Positions 22,589 through 34,848 of a stretch of DNA of 64,000 nt are shown piece by piece. The position numbers and the translations under genes were made by a program. Location: the NCBI GenBank assembly GCA_003996215.1, contig QJPP01001598.1, positions 372,001 through 436,000 on the forward strand, given 5' to 3'. The notes under the pieces are model-generated. The model did no database searches. It was not told the DNA's origin and was given only the letters and a program-made list of their open reading frames with translations. Position 1 is the stretch's first letter, and each line of letters starts with the position of its first letter. Source of the DNA: Jaltomata sinuosa (taxonomy: Eukaryota; Streptophyta; Magnoliopsida; Solanales; Solanaceae).

Positions 22589-23296
22589 TAGGGGTGCGCA
22601 TCGGTCGGTTCGGTTCGATTTTGTATATTATCGGTTTGGTTTATCAGTTTTCGATTTGTCAATATGCAAAATCGATAACAAATCAATAAGATATTTGTTA
22701 TCGATTTTCGGTTAATCGGTTTTGGTCCTTAACGGTTCAGTTTTCGGTTTAACCGATAAAAAAATGCTTCTATATTTTTTTTTGCTTCCTCTTAATTTCA
22801 TCTACATATATACACTACCTTCATGCATAAAAGTCAATACAAATTACAAGCATAAGCATATTCAAATACGTTATTACTAAAACAAACTTATTTTCTTTCT
22901 TGTTAACTAGCAAACTTGAATGTAGTAGCAACTCTAGCAATCTCTCAAAAAGAAAAACAACAATGATAGGTAGAACTTCACCAAATCAATGTCTATAGAA
23001 AGAAAACAACAATACTAAGACAATAACTATAAAATGCAAAAAAAAAATAGGGTATTTATTTAAAATCTAAAGCCACTATTATAATTATGGATAAAAATAT
23101 AATTTTAATATAATCTTATTGGGTAATCGGTTTAACCATTAACAAAAATCTTAAAACCGAAACCGAACCAATAACCCAATAAAAAAAATTACAAAACCAT
23201 TAAAAAACCATTAATCCAATAACCCGATACCGATAAAACAATAACATTTTTATCGGTTCGCGGTTTATTGATTAAATGGGTTTTTGCACAACCCTA
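22589..23296. mobile_element. TIR element (hAT-like MITE) nested in the Mutator-like element
   Basis: Ends TAGGGGTGCGCA (22589) and TTGCACAACCCTA (to 23296) are imperfect inverted repeats. Inside them are inverted CGGTTCGGTT / AACCGAAACCGAACC blocks at about 22610 and 23155. CTCATC flanks both ends (22583-22588 and 23297-23302). hAT elements normally make 8-bp duplications, so the class is a guess. The interior is AT-rich and non-coding. Confidence 0.6.
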
Positions 23297-23827
23297 CTCA
23301 TCTTCATCATTTTCTTCTCCACCTCCAACACCACTGAGATTCTTGCTTCTCATCTTCACTCAGCCTCATTTTCTTCCATTGATTCTTCCCATACTCATTA
23401 CGTACTAGAGTCTGATACTCAGAGAAATAGCAGTACAGTTTCAGCACCCACAGTTAAACTTTCCAGGAAAATCTTGAATTTATGTTGCCATTGAAGGGGA
23501 CACTTCTTATGATATTTTTTTTATGGTGAATGGGTAGAGGACAATGATCTTCAGTCACGGTATAATCTAGTTTCTTGTCCATTTATTAATGATTCTTGTA
23601 ACAGTCTTTTGAATGGACGTATCTCATGATAATAGAGAATTATCTTAGGGTTAGATGGAAGCCACATGGTTGTGAGATCCCAAGGTTCAATCCTTAATTC
23701 AAACTCCCTATTTCTAAAGCTTTTCTCATATCTTCTTGTTGAATTTATCTTTTTTCCTATTAGGGGAAATACTAATAGGTTTGGTGGGTTGAAAATGCTG
23801 AAGATGTTAAGCGGAAAAGACTGGGTT

Positions 23828-23939
23828 TTGTGGGGATCAAAATCATACATTTATATTAATTAAAAGTTAATTATGCTTAGTTGAATTACACTAATATTGG
23901 AAAAAACCTATAACACAAGGACTAAAATAACTATTTGAC
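23828..23939 (-). repeat. Right TIR of the Mutator-like element
   Basis: Inverted partner of 22319-22432; ends CTATTTGAC at 23939. Confidence 0.7.
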
Positions 23940-24933
23940 ACATTACAATAACATGATCAAATTATAATATGATCAAATTAAGCTTTTCGTTTTTCATTGT
24001 TTTCGATCCTTTTGTATTCTTTTGAATTTAGAACACCAAGTAAAAGTTTCCATTTTGTATGTTAAAATGAAATACATGATTGAACACACTTAATCACACG
24101 TATGATTAAAATATCGATTTTCAACCAATACGGTTAACTACCATTGTTCTTCTTCCTATTCTCCTAATCAAATGGTCAAATTTCTGGAGATTCACGTTCT
24201 TATGACGAGTAATTAATTGAAGCATTATGAAGCAACCAAACTGCCAATTCTTGTGAGTTGTGACTATAATTTCCTTCTCTCTTTTTTTTGGTTTTGATAG
24301 CTATGCAAATAAAAGCAACCCTGTTGGATATTAGTAATCAGATTTGGGTCATAGGTTGCTCCGTGGAAACAAACCCGACCCGACCCAATTTTACTAAGAA
24401 GTTATCTCACACTATAACTCCCACACAATTCTGTACGTGGGTATGTAATGGGAAGGAACTTTGAGTAAGTATTTTCTCTTTATACGAAACAAAACGTTGC
24501 TTTCTACGTAACCTAGTAACATTTCGGGCAATTTTTTTGGTGGTGAGTTCAACGATTTCCACTGCAATTGAAAGGTTCACAATTAATTGTTCTTGCTCTT
24601 GGATTTATTCTACAAAACCCAAATATAATAAGCCAAATGAAGTTTCCCCCAAAAGGTAAAAAAGAAAAGAAAAGAGAAGGCAATGCAACTAGCTAAACTA
24701 GATTTATCAAGGACAAATTTACATGTTCGCTTGCTTCAATTGAATCTTAACAAAAATAGCGGTTGTTTACTTCATTTTCTCTCTCTTTTTTTCATATTTA
24801 TTTATTTGTGGTTTCATTGACCATATACGACCCCCAACCATGCATCAAACAAAATAAAAGTCCCATCCCATATTTACGTACCATGATGAGTTTGAACAAA
24901 TTAAAAAGTCTTACACATGATGAGTAGCACTCT
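23940..24933. other. Intergenic DNA downstream of the receptor kinase gene
   Basis: No coding potential recognised. The part from about 24700 to 24933 is expected to hold the 3' UTR and polyadenylation site of the kinase gene, but no signal was fixed. Confidence 0.45.
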
Positions 24934-25610
24934 TCAAATGTTCATAGGGACTTGAGAGAAATCATCAGATAATCCTCTTGTAGACTGCATATCAGCTTCA
25001 CTTGCATATGAAGAGTAAAAATCATCATCCCCATCTCTCTCTTTTACTTCCTCAATCCTCTCCATTGCTTCCTTCATATCAAACCTCTTCTCTAAATCAA
25101 GGTCACAACAACCCAACCCTATCTTCAATAGCTTCATCAATTCCCCCTCTGAATTTTTCGTCCCTCTCATGTCCTTTTCGAATACCTCTACGTCCAATGT
25201 GTCCTCGTTGAGCACGGACCGTACCCACGTGGCCAAATCGGTGTCGCTTCCCTTGCCTTGTTGCAAGAAATTGGATGGGAATTTGCCCGTTATGATCTCG
25301 AGAATTAATATTCCGAGTGTCCACACGTCGTTTTTTCGGGTGATTCGCCCGCTGTGCTTGAATTCGGGCGATTTGTAAGCGATCATGTGTTCTTGAGCGT
25401 GTTCTAGATTTACTACGGGTAGTAAGGCGTAGTCCGTGAGAAGCGGCTCGTAGGATTCGTTTAGAAGAACGTTGGAGGATTTGAGGTGACCGTGGGGTGC
25501 TGTCAAACTTGGTAGCTCGTTGTAGAGGTACAATAATCCTTTGGCTACTCCCTTTACGATTTTTAACCGAGTTGGCCAATCCAGGGTTGGTTGCCCGCGG
25601 GATTTATTAC
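24934..25610 (-). other. PRK-like gene exon 3
   Basis: 677 bp. The acceptor reads TTTCAG. Encodes residues 455-679: kinase C-lobe and an acidic Ser-rich tail ending DFSQVPMNI. Confidence 0.88.
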
Positions 25611-28405
25611 CTGAAAGAATACATTAACCAACAATCAACTATCATGTAGTACGTATTGATAAATAATTAAGTAAATAAAAGTGTTTTTTCTGTAAAAGCT
25701 TTAATGTTTTTTAGATGTGATGATCACATAATTCATCATATAGTACTAGAAAGAAATAGGCAGAAGTTCAAGTTCACCGCCACCCTTGATAAAACAAAAA
25801 AAAATCATGTTTTTGGTCAATAAGAAGAAATCAAGCTCCGCAGTGAAGCGCGAGTTAAAGTATATTTGATTAAATTAAAGTGAGCCCTCTCCAAAAGATT
25901 AATCTTTTAGATGAGATTATCACAAAATTTAACAGTTTACACCATGGGCAAGTCAATTTCAACTCGATACTAAAAAGTGGTGTCTTATAAAGAAAAAAGT
26001 GTACTATAAATTAGTGATTTATGAAATCAACCTCTAATAATTTGAAATTGAGCTAGTACTAAGTACTAACATACTTTCAATTTGTTTTTCTCGACTTTAC
26101 TAACATACTTTCATCAGAAAAACAAACTGGTACCAAAGCCATACCTATATAATTAAATTCGTGCCATGACCTAGCTAGAGGTAAAGTTCATGGAGACCAA
26201 CTAATCAACGCTAAAAAAAATATCGATATTTCTGGTTCGGGAGAGGATACCTTAATCATTTATCATATCGCAATAAATACTATAACCTTGAATATCAAAA
26301 GATGGAAAAATAATATTCCCTTTGTTTTTCTTGATTTTACTCGACGAGGTGAGATTTTTAAATCTTTGTGATGTTAAATTAAAGATATGTACAATTTACC
26401 AAAATATTCTCTCCGTTTCATAAAGAATGACTTACTTTCCGTTTTAATTCGTTTAAAAAAAGAATGACCCTTTCCTTTTTTTGGCAACACTTTAGTTCTA
26501 GCTTTCCACGTGGCATGTTTAAGACCACAAGATTAAAGGACATTTTGATACATTTGACATAACTTTAATTTAAGACCACAAGATAATAGATCATTCTTTT
26601 TGAAATGGAGAGAGTATCATTAATCTTGGAGTAAAATTTAAAAAACAAAAAAAAAAAGCAATCCTTTTAAAACAGCAAACAAATTGAAACGGAAGTACTT
26701 AGCAGTATAAAGTACGTACCATGAAGATGAACAGCAAGGCTGACATTGTTAACATACTCGGAGACCAAAAGCTTTTCCTCCTTCCTGTAGTAAAAAGCCA
26801 CGACAGGAAGCAAGTTCTTATGACTCAACCTGCCTAGCCTTCGCATATGCTCATGAAAATCTTCCTTGCCTACATTATTCATTTGCCTAAACCTTTTGAC
26901 AACCATAACACGTCCAATGCTAAGTGCAGCTTTATAAGTCGATCCAAATACCCCACTACCCAATATTTCAGCTGAAGCCTTCAATAGATCTGGCAAGTCA
27001 AACTTTTCTATGTCATCTTTTAAGAATATAAGTTTCTGAACTGCTTGTACTTCAGCCCTCTTATTCCCACCTCCTGCTCCCTCCGGAGAACGTTCTGGAG
27101 CAGCAGCAGCAGCAGAAACCATTACTTGGCTACCCTGTTCCATCTTGTCTAGATCTGCTGAGGCCGCCTTCTGGTGAGTGGCGGCCCCAGCACCAACGGG
27201 TGAAGGCACGGTTGGTCTTGTTTCCGTTTCAGGCGTCTGCTTGCGCTGCCGAAGAATGATGATAACAACAACAATTGCTGCTATTGCTGCCGATACTGCG
27301 ATAACCACCAATATAATTGTCCAAAGAGCTATCTTTGGTTCACTCGTGCATTTTGACAATGGCCCATCACAAAGATTATTACCTGTATTATTACCAAATG
27401 AATAAAATCAGAGGATGTTTACTATAGTGATCTCTCCATCGCAATTTATGTGACATTTTTCGCTTCTTTCAAGCTACACTGTATTATATCAACTCAATAT
27501 TTTAAAATTAAAATTCAAATATTCAAAAACTGTACAAAAGTATTATATCTCATGTCAATGGAATGAAGAAGTACATTTTAAAATGTTAGATCAAAATTTA
27601 TATAGTTTGAATTTCGAAAAGCAAAAAGTGTCACATCATCATGAATGTTAAAATGATTTAAAATGGAATATCCTACACATGAAAGGGCAATGTACAAAAG
27701 AATACCTTCAAATGCTGAAGGTTTGAGACTAGTAAGGCCACGAGGGATTGGACCCTGAAGAGAGTTGTTGGAGAAGTTCATATCCACAAATCTCTCTTGA
27801 GTAAAATCAGGTATTTGACCTTCAAATTTATTGTTTTCAAGCCTCAATTCGGTGAGCTTAGGCAATTGACCCAAAACGGAGGGGATTTTACCGGTAAATT
27901 GATTGTTAGCAAGATGAAGCTTTTTTAACCAATGCATCCCTTCCAAAAGAGTGTTGTCAATTTCCCCAGAGAACTTGTTGTTTGTGAAATAAGCCGTTTT
28001 CAACCCTGCAACTTTTCTCAAAGCTGGTAAAGGTCCTTCGAAATTATTGTTCATGACACTTATTGTCCTGAAATTAGGCAAATCATTAAGAGCATCCACA
28101 TCGATTGTCCCGCTTAAGCCTTTATTCTCCAATTGCAACCCGTAAACGAGGCCATTTTCGCAAATAACATTATCCCAATTGGACTTATCGGTATTTTTGT
28201 CGCAAGGTTGTACTTTGGGATTCCAATTGGCGAACGCGCCATTTTTCTGCAAGGACTTACTGAACCGGAAGAGGATCTCCGCCTCGGAATTCCCCGATTT
28301 AACTGGAACGACGGCAAAGGCGGCTAATAATAACACGGCAAGGAAGAGGAGGAGGCGATGATGGTGATAGCAATTGTGGTTGCTATAACGATGAGCTACC
28401 GACAT
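24934..28405 (-). CDS. LRR receptor-like kinase, pollen receptor-like kinase (PRK) type
   Basis: Three exons on the minus strand: 28405-27706, 27382-26720 and 25610-24934. Introns are 27705-27383 and 26719-25611. All junctions are GT-AG and phase 1; together they give 2040 nt, 679 residues plus stop. Features: signal peptide about 16-37; LRR N-terminal cap with Cys68 and Cys82; about five LRRs (85-225); Cys238/Cys245 pair; transmembrane segment 251-277; basic RQRK stop-transfer; Ala/Pro-rich juxtamembrane; kinase domain about 374-640 with glycine loop LGSGVFGSTY (374-383) and Lys396. The catalytic loop reads HGHLKSSN (494-501) without the HRD Asp, and DFG is replaced by TDY (513-515), both usual for PRKs. 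The domain therefore is probably a pseudokinase or very weak kinase. PRKs act at the plasma membrane in pollen-tube growth signalling. The start at 28405 places the signal peptide correctly. The only intact host gene seen. Confidence 0.9.
26405..26616. mobile_element. Stowaway-like MITE in intron 2 of the PRK-like gene
   Basis: The left end TATTCTCTCCGTTTCATAAA and the right end (reverse complement TACTCTCTCCATTTCAAAAA) form terminal inverted repeats bounded by TA. 212 bp, non-coding, lying wholly in intron 2. Confidence 0.75.
26720..27382 (-). other. PRK-like gene exon 2
   Basis: 663 bp. The acceptor reads TAATACAG. Encodes the end of the ectodomain, transmembrane segment, juxtamembrane region and kinase N-lobe. 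The donor is CATG followed by GTACGTAC. Confidence 0.88.
27428..27650. mobile_element. MITE-like inverted repeat in intron 1 of the PRK-like gene
   Basis: The left part has CTCTCCATCGCAATTTATGT then GACATTTTTCGCTT. The right part, reversed, has ATGTGACACTTTTTGCTTTT. This is the pattern of a second Stowaway-type family. It occupies most of the 323-bp intron. Confidence 0.6.
27706..28405 (-). other. PRK-like gene exon 1
   Basis: 700 bp encoding residues 1-233 and the first base of Gly234: signal peptide, LRR cap and LRRs. The donor reads GAAG followed by GTATTC. Confidence 0.88.
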
Positions 28406-29479
28406 TGCATAGACTCGTGGTATGGGTGCGCGCACTTGCGGGTGCGCGCCCTTACAAAGGGCAACTACAAATGAGAAATAATATGGCTTACGGTGTGAGC
28501 TGGGCATGCAAAGAAAGTTTCAGCATCTCTAAGGGAATGCATGGGAAGCTCAAAGGAGAGAGACAAAGAGATGGGAGAGGTGCTAAGAGTAAGCTTGGAG
28601 AAATGGACAAATGGGAAGTGGAGAGCTCAAAGTTGACAATGTTACATCAGAAAATTACGTTAAGCCTTTAAATTCGATTATAATTCAAACACTACTCATA
28701 TAAAAGAATTATTAAATAGAAAAGATAAATTTCTTTTTTAAACACTAATAAAAGAAAGTAGACATATCATTGAAAATAAAAAGAAACAGTAAAGAAACAC
28801 AATAACTTACTAATTTATTTCTTTTCCTATTAATCTTCTCGAATATTTTACTTTGAGCAGATTGTATGAAATTATGATATTCCTCCCATTCGAATTTATT
28901 TGAAAGGCTTTTGAGTGATGGTTGAAATACTTAATTTTTAGTATGAATTCAAGCTTAAGATTCTCCAACCTTTTCAAGATAAAAATTTATATATTTAAAA
29001 ATTACATGGAAAATACTACTCCCCCTTCGTTCAAGTTGTGTGGCAGCATTTTCTTTTTTACTCTATTCCAAAAAAAAATATCTTTATAAAATTTAAAAAT
29101 TGATCAAAGAGATACTATGAACCACACTTTCATTGGTTAGAAAATTGCTAAACCAACGTGGATTTTTTTTGAAAATTCTGTTGATATTTCTTGGGAGGAT
29201 ATACCTACCAGGTGTATGATTCAAAAATAGTGAAATATCAAGCTAAAAGAACTCGTTTTACCAGACTATTCTACAAATTAATCTTATAATAATCTATCGA
29301 GAGATATGAAAAGCAAGATGCCCAGTCATATATGAAGGTGACAAATGTTATATAAAAGAGACTTCAATATAAGATTCTTTCTCATCTAAAATGGGTTGTT
29401 CCCAAAGCAAGGAGTAATAATGAATGGAGCTCCAGATGAGAAGTCATTTATCAACAGGTTATGATCGAGCCTTAATTTC
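28406..29479. other. Upstream region of the PRK-like gene
   Basis: Presumed promoter and 5' UTR. A GC-rich direct repeat GGGTGCGCGC lies near 28428 and 28440, just before the start codon. A degenerate MITE-like end (CTCCCCCTTCGTTCAAGT) lies near 29021. No TATA box assigned with confidence. Confidence 0.4.
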
Positions 29480-29700
29480 AAGATTGAATATACTGTGGTT
29501 AAATGATTGAAGCCTCCTAAATATTGGGTGAAGATCAACACTAATGGAAGCATGGATACAAATGAAAGAGCTGAAATTAGAGAAATTTGTAGAGATCATA
29601 AAGGAAAATTTATATGGCCTTTGCTCGAATGTTGGTATGGATACTAGTAATATAGTCAAAGTTGAGAATGCTCTATGTTAGAAAAGACAATTAGTAAATT
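29480..29700 (+). pseudogene. LINE RNase H relic
   Basis: From 29507 the plus strand reads LKPPKYWVKINTNGSMDTNE then RAEIREICRDHKGKF, up to a stop at 29645, followed by IVKVENALC. This matches the plant LINE RNase H pattern WVKLNTDGS...GGIIRDH, with the catalytic Asp changed to Asn. No RT or endonuclease was recognised next to it, so it is an isolated 3' fragment. Confidence 0.6.
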
Positions 29701-32700
29701 ATCTCAAAAAGAGCATTTAATTTTGGTCAATTCTTGTTTTTAGTCGACACTAGTATACGTACCCGTGCGATGCACGAATTATATAAAAAAAAATAAAAAT
29801 ATTAAGCATAAAAAAGAGAAATAAAAATAAAAATAAAAACACAAAGCCTATGCAAGTGAAATCAAAATCTTTAATACTCTATGCAAGTGAATAACTTGAT
29901 TTTTTCACACATAAGAAAAGTAGCAAGGACAATAAATAATGTGTAAAACATCACGAAAATAATTTGTTCTCTTCCAACTCCATCCTTCCTCTTGAATAGG
30001 AATTTAAGAAGTTGTCGTTGGATCCAACTTTTCATACCAACTTTCATCAACTTATCTGTTTTCTCTGCCATGGTTATTTATCCAGAAATTATAGTTCAAC
30101 AAACGAATTCATTAATCATAGAACACCTAGAAACCTCTGTCAACCAAATGAATTCATGTGATCATCAAAGAATAAATTACCTAACGTTTTTTCTTAAACA
30201 ACAAGTGCTACCTGTCTTGGGTTAAAATGTAGTTAGATGGAAATTAATAATAATATTTTGAAAGAACAGAGGGGATAAAAATTCTAAAAGGAAATGAGCT
30301 TAACTTTCTTGTCAACTTTAAGATTTACTTTTAAAAAAGCTTCTTAAAAATTGTCAAAGACAGAGAAATCACAATCCCAGATAATAAAAATAGATGAATA
30401 TCTAGCAGATTGTAATTTCATGTACAGTATGTGCAAGAAAAATATGAGAAAACTATCCATCTCTTGCTTTCTTGTCCTGCAGATTATAATTTCACAATCC
30501 TATGTACTTTTTTAAATTTTGTTATCAAGAGTGATATACTTTTCTAAAGTGTATTATTAACTAACTTATATTGCAACACTTTCTATATTTATCGTTTTAA
30601 CTTTTCATATATATGAATTTGTCCGGTAATTCGCTGCCATCAAGTTATTGTTTTTGGGGCTCATCACTCATTGCTTCTGCATATTACTATTACTTCACCA
30701 AATGTACTTCTTATCGTATTGTCTCAACTATCTGGGCAACCTGCTAGAATGCCAATTTTAATGCCTGAACAATCTGCTAGAATGCTTTTTAATGTCAATT
30801 TTATTCTGCCTCAAATAAGTAAAGAATCTTGTTTCATCATAAAACTTCAGTTATTTTTCGATAACTATGTCTTATATCAAGAAGCAATCTATCAAGACTA
30901 TCTTTGTTGACACTGAACATGTATCATATTAAAATATTTTTGCTAGAAAATTACTAAGACAAAAATTCAAAGAAATTAATACTCAAGCATAGATGAATCA
31001 ATGACATCGTCAAGAGCGCACATCTTAATTGATCTCATTTTATAAAATACAAAGATAGATGAAAAACTCAATAAGTGAACTTATAAATCATTTTTTCAGT
31101 GAATCATGTTTCAACCATCTTTTGTGAGTTCTTCAAAACTGGATAGTACAGACCTGCATATGAATCGTTAGTCTATCTCAATTCATAAATACATATTTTA
31201 ATTCACAACTACGTATATCTTCAAATATATTTTCTGTATATACATATTTATACATCACATGATTTCTAATAAAAAAAATCTAAAAACATGTATGATTAAG
31301 AAATATGATTTGTTAAGGTTAAAATCATGTTAGCCAACAATAAAAGTAGTCGCTGGATTTGCAGGTAACACTAAAGAAAAGTACTCACAGCTGATGAACA
31401 ACTGCAACAGTTTGAATCATGGTTCCTTGCCACCTGCCAGCCGTTTAGTTATTCAGGGAAAAACGCAATCGTAAACGTAATCATTATAAAGCTATAAATA
31501 TCATACATACTTGAAAGTATATTATATAAAAGAACATACTGATTCAATTCCATCCATCCAAATGCTTAATCAGTTACAAAATTAATTATTAATACAACTA
31601 AATTTCAAAGACAAAAAAATAAACCTCTTAAATTCCTTATTCATGGTTAGAGAGCTTAGTGTTATCATAGTCTTCAAAAGTTAAATACTTATTTCATTTA
31701 CTCAAGAACATTGAGCAAATTTGTCGATATCCGCTCACATGCAAAACAGAACTACCTAAGTGATCAATTAAAATTATGGTTAGTCAACAATCTCATGTGT
31801 ATGATGTCACTCAATTAATAACAAATGTGTCAGTTGATAATTTCAGCTACCTATAATGCTGTCATCACAATATTTGTGGCATAAAGTCCGATTCCTAAGA
31901 CTGAATATGTCATCTTATGGAACTAAGTACTTAATGCACATTCCATAGCATATGTAGAAAAATACATGTCCATCGAGTGAGAGAACTAATTTCAAGTGTC
32001 CTTTCATGCTTCAAAATTCAAAGAGAAAATTCTTTAAGTTTTTCCCAAGATCTTGATTTTAGCATGTTCTATAATCCTCAGAGAAATCATATAATTCTGA
32101 AGTCCAACATTAACAATTTAAACTGAAAGCGGCATGATTCATTGTGTATTCTATATCGCTCCATCGTCAAGGAGAGAAATCATGATGCTATGAATAGAGC
32201 AAAAATAATGCTAAGTTTCTATCAAATAGTAAACATTGTTACTTACTACAATTGCCTTTTTTGGACTTCACTTTGTATTTGATTTCTGATTCAAATATGT
32301 CTTCCAACCATCACTAGTAAGTTCTTCAAAATTGGTTCTTTGCACCTTTAACAAATTCAAGAAAAAATAGTTATTGTCAATTTTCAGACACTTTCAACTC
32401 TCAATGCTAGTAGGCTGACTCCAAATATTTTTATGAATTTGATACAGTTGAACAAGTCGAAAGATTTGATATGAATTTCTAGTTATTGGCATTTTATTTT
32501 GCAAATAACTCACAAATTAACATATAGAAACAAATAAAAATATTTCTTCAATCACAATGATAAATAAAATACAAATCTATTGCTGGAGTAAAAAATTAGC
32601 ATGACAACAGCCAACACCTGTATAAGTCAAATCTTGATAACTGCCATAGTAATAATGGTAAAATTTCATGATCAAGTAAGTTGGATGAGCCTAGCCTTTT

Positions 32701-33144
32701 AGGTCCACCCTTTTCCTACTCATTGAAATCCATAGGGCTTAATTTATCTTAATCTTTCGTCGTTTCGTGTTGATTTATTTTATCTCCACCAATATTAGTA
32801 TGCAGGTCACCATGCTCTATTACATCTTGAAAAATACATCCTTGTATATGTTATAATTATTCAACACGATAAAAATAGGTAATCAAAGTGTTTTATTGAC
32901 ATAATTAAATATATTTAAAAGAGCAGTTGAAATTAGAAGACATATTTAAAGGGAGATTAGTTTTTTCTCACAATAGTTGAAATGGAGAACCGAGACTTGA
33001 TCGTAGAGAGCAATTGCTAAAACCTATATAGAGAAATTCAACACATCGAATTACTAGTAAGTGATTCGGTTAAGTAAATAAATTAGAAAAATTTAAATAA
33101 CGTTACCATCAGAAAGATACATCTAACCTCGAAAACAGTGAAGT
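29701..33144. other. AT-rich non-coding DNA
   Basis: No convincing coding sequence on either strand. Near 29749 it has ACTAGTATACGTACCCGTGC followed by GATGCACG, a small hairpin (CGTGC/GCACG) and a word related to 19575. The remainder looks like decayed repeat sequence without recognisable domains. Confidence 0.5.
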
Positions 33145-33556
33145 GCAAACAAAGAAAACCCAAATGCAGAACTATATAGAGAAAGTCCTCATTATGCCCA
33201 AAATCTGAAGAATCAAATATGCAAACATAATCGCAATAACATGAACCATAAAAAGCAATTTGATGAACTCTCAAATGGAAAAAAGGAACATTACAGTATA
33301 ATTACCAACAATATTTAACTACAAAAATAATAAATTGCAAAATAAAGAAAACCCAAATACAAAATTTCACATAGGGAGTCCACATTACGTTCAAAATCCA
33401 ACAGATCAGATAGTCAAACACGATCAAAATAGCAGGAACAGTAAAAAGCAATTAGATGGAATCCTCAAATAGAAAAAAATATATTTACAATATAATTATG
33501 AACAAAATAAAGAAACCCCAAATATAAAACTTCATAGGGAAAGATCACATTATACC
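33145..33556 (+). repeat. Diverged tandem repeat, two to three units
   Basis: Units starting near 33145, 33338 and 33501 share AAAGAAAACCCAAAT, then a CATAGGGAGTCCACATTA-like word, CAAACATAATCGCAATA / CAAACACGATCAAAATA and AAAAAGCAATT. The third unit is cut by the copia LTR at 33557. Confidence 0.6.
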
Positions 33557-33743
33557 TGTTGAAATTCGATGATCTGGACATTGTTGTGAGATGAGCTTCA
33601 CTATAAGTTTGAGCTAGCCAAAGGAGATCCCATGGAAGAGAGAAAACAGGGAAAATGAATTGGCTAAATGTGAAGCTTAAACTTCAACTGATTTACTCAA
33701 AGGGTATTTATACAGGAAGAAGAAGAAGAAGAATATACCTAGC
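33557..33743 (-). repeat. Copia-1 3' LTR, distal part
   Basis: Matches 42295 onward (TGTTGAAATTCGATGATCTGG versus TGTTGAAATCCGATGATCTG). A TATA box reads TATAAATA on the minus strand at 33705-33712. Cut at 33743 by the solo LTR. Confidence 0.9.
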
Positions 33744-34274
33744 TGTCACGAACCAACCTACCGGGCTGTGCGGGCGCCTACTCTAATCACCTAGATAGAC
33801 GAACCCTTACCACTCGTCCAACAGGTAACATGAAGAATTAAAGTAAACCTTTAAATTAAGCTACCTTTATACAAACTGAAATCCTTTCCTTTACAAATCT
33901 TGTTCAGAAATAGGCTACATGAGAAATTGCGGAAAAACCTTTACAATATTTAAACCCCTCCCTAGGATCTAGTCTAAACAGGTACAAAAGCTTCTACAAG
34001 ATGACACAAAGAGATAAAAGACCCAACTTCCGCCATGGAATCGAAGACAGAAGTTGTTGGAGACCCTCATCGTCGTGAACCTATGAAACATTACCAACCT
34101 GCAACCAGACTATACCAAAAAGGTATAGCAAGAGTAGAGTCAGTACAAACACACGTACAGGTAGGCATCATCGATCGACCCGAATCCATTCCTACCATCA
34201 TATAAGAAAAACATGGAAAGACATGAAATAAACATTATAACTCCCTCCTTCACCTCTAACCTTGACCCTGACAT

Positions 34275-34380
34275 CTAGGACTTCCCAAGTCACCTTGTCA
34301 CCTAGACTTTCCAAGTCACCTTGTCACGTAGACTTTCCAAGTCACCTTTACATGTAGACTTCCCAAGTCACATTTAACCT
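34275..34380 (+). repeat. 26-bp tandem array in the solo LTR, four units
   Basis: Units start at 34275, 34302, 34328 and 34354, each like TAGACTTTCCAAGTCACCTT. Spacing 27, 26, 26. Confidence 0.85.
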
Positions 34381-34848
34381 TTACCCCAGTCAACTACCTT
34401 GACTAAATATTTAGGCTTGACCCGGCTAGCTTCCCAACCAAACCTCTATTATACCCAAGTATTACCTATTATTTTCAAGACTTTCCCGGACCTCTAGGAC
34501 AACTTTACCACCTAGTTATATTAACCAATAACCACGCCCAGACTCTTGGTCTTCCTCTATATTTACCAACCACATGCAACTCACCTAGCAACCATTGACA
34601 CATTCAATGATAACAACAAAGTTATATCTAAATCCCTTTCTCATCCCAAAACCCGGACCCTCCAAGGATCCTCTAGCCATACCTAAGTGTTCAATAGGCT
34701 ACCCGGTCTACCCCAAGACCCATCCTTATGCTTATTAACACAATTAATCCTTGATCATCATTAGTACACTTAATGACAATAAAATATGAACTCATAACCT
34801 CTTTTACATAGTCCGAATCCCTCCTAACACATCTAGGTGTTAACATGA

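Larger units (their letters stand above)
22319..23939. mobile_element. Long-TIR DNA transposon (Mutator-like), non-autonomous
   Basis: Terminal inverted repeats of roughly 110 bp: left 22319-22432 (GGGCAAATAGCTATTTTAGT and onward) and right about 23828-23939. The reverse complement of the right end starts GTCAAATAGTTATTTTAGTC and matches the left TIR through TAATTCAACTAAGCATAATTA and a GATTTTGATCC-like end. Long TIRs and lack of a transposase suggest a MULE derivative. Its interior holds another TIR element (22589-23296). Target duplication not clear, so the superfamily is tentative. Confidence 0.65.

Noticed and set aside
23641..23740. SINE with tRNA-like promoter boxes
   Set aside because: A GGTTCAATCC word resembles a B box, but no A box, tail or target duplication was convincing.
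24934..28405. Receptor kinase as a pseudogene
   Set aside because: Altered HRD and DFG motifs are usual for the PRK group; all exons are open and all splice sites are canonical and in phase.
28406..28507. Upstream start for the PRK-like protein at 28507
   Set aside because: Adds 34 residues before the signal peptide. The Met at 28405 puts the hydrophobic segment at residues 17-37.
28405..28671. Plus-strand open frame overlapping the PRK-like 5' region
   Set aside because: No motif, antisense to the gene's upstream region; more likely chance.
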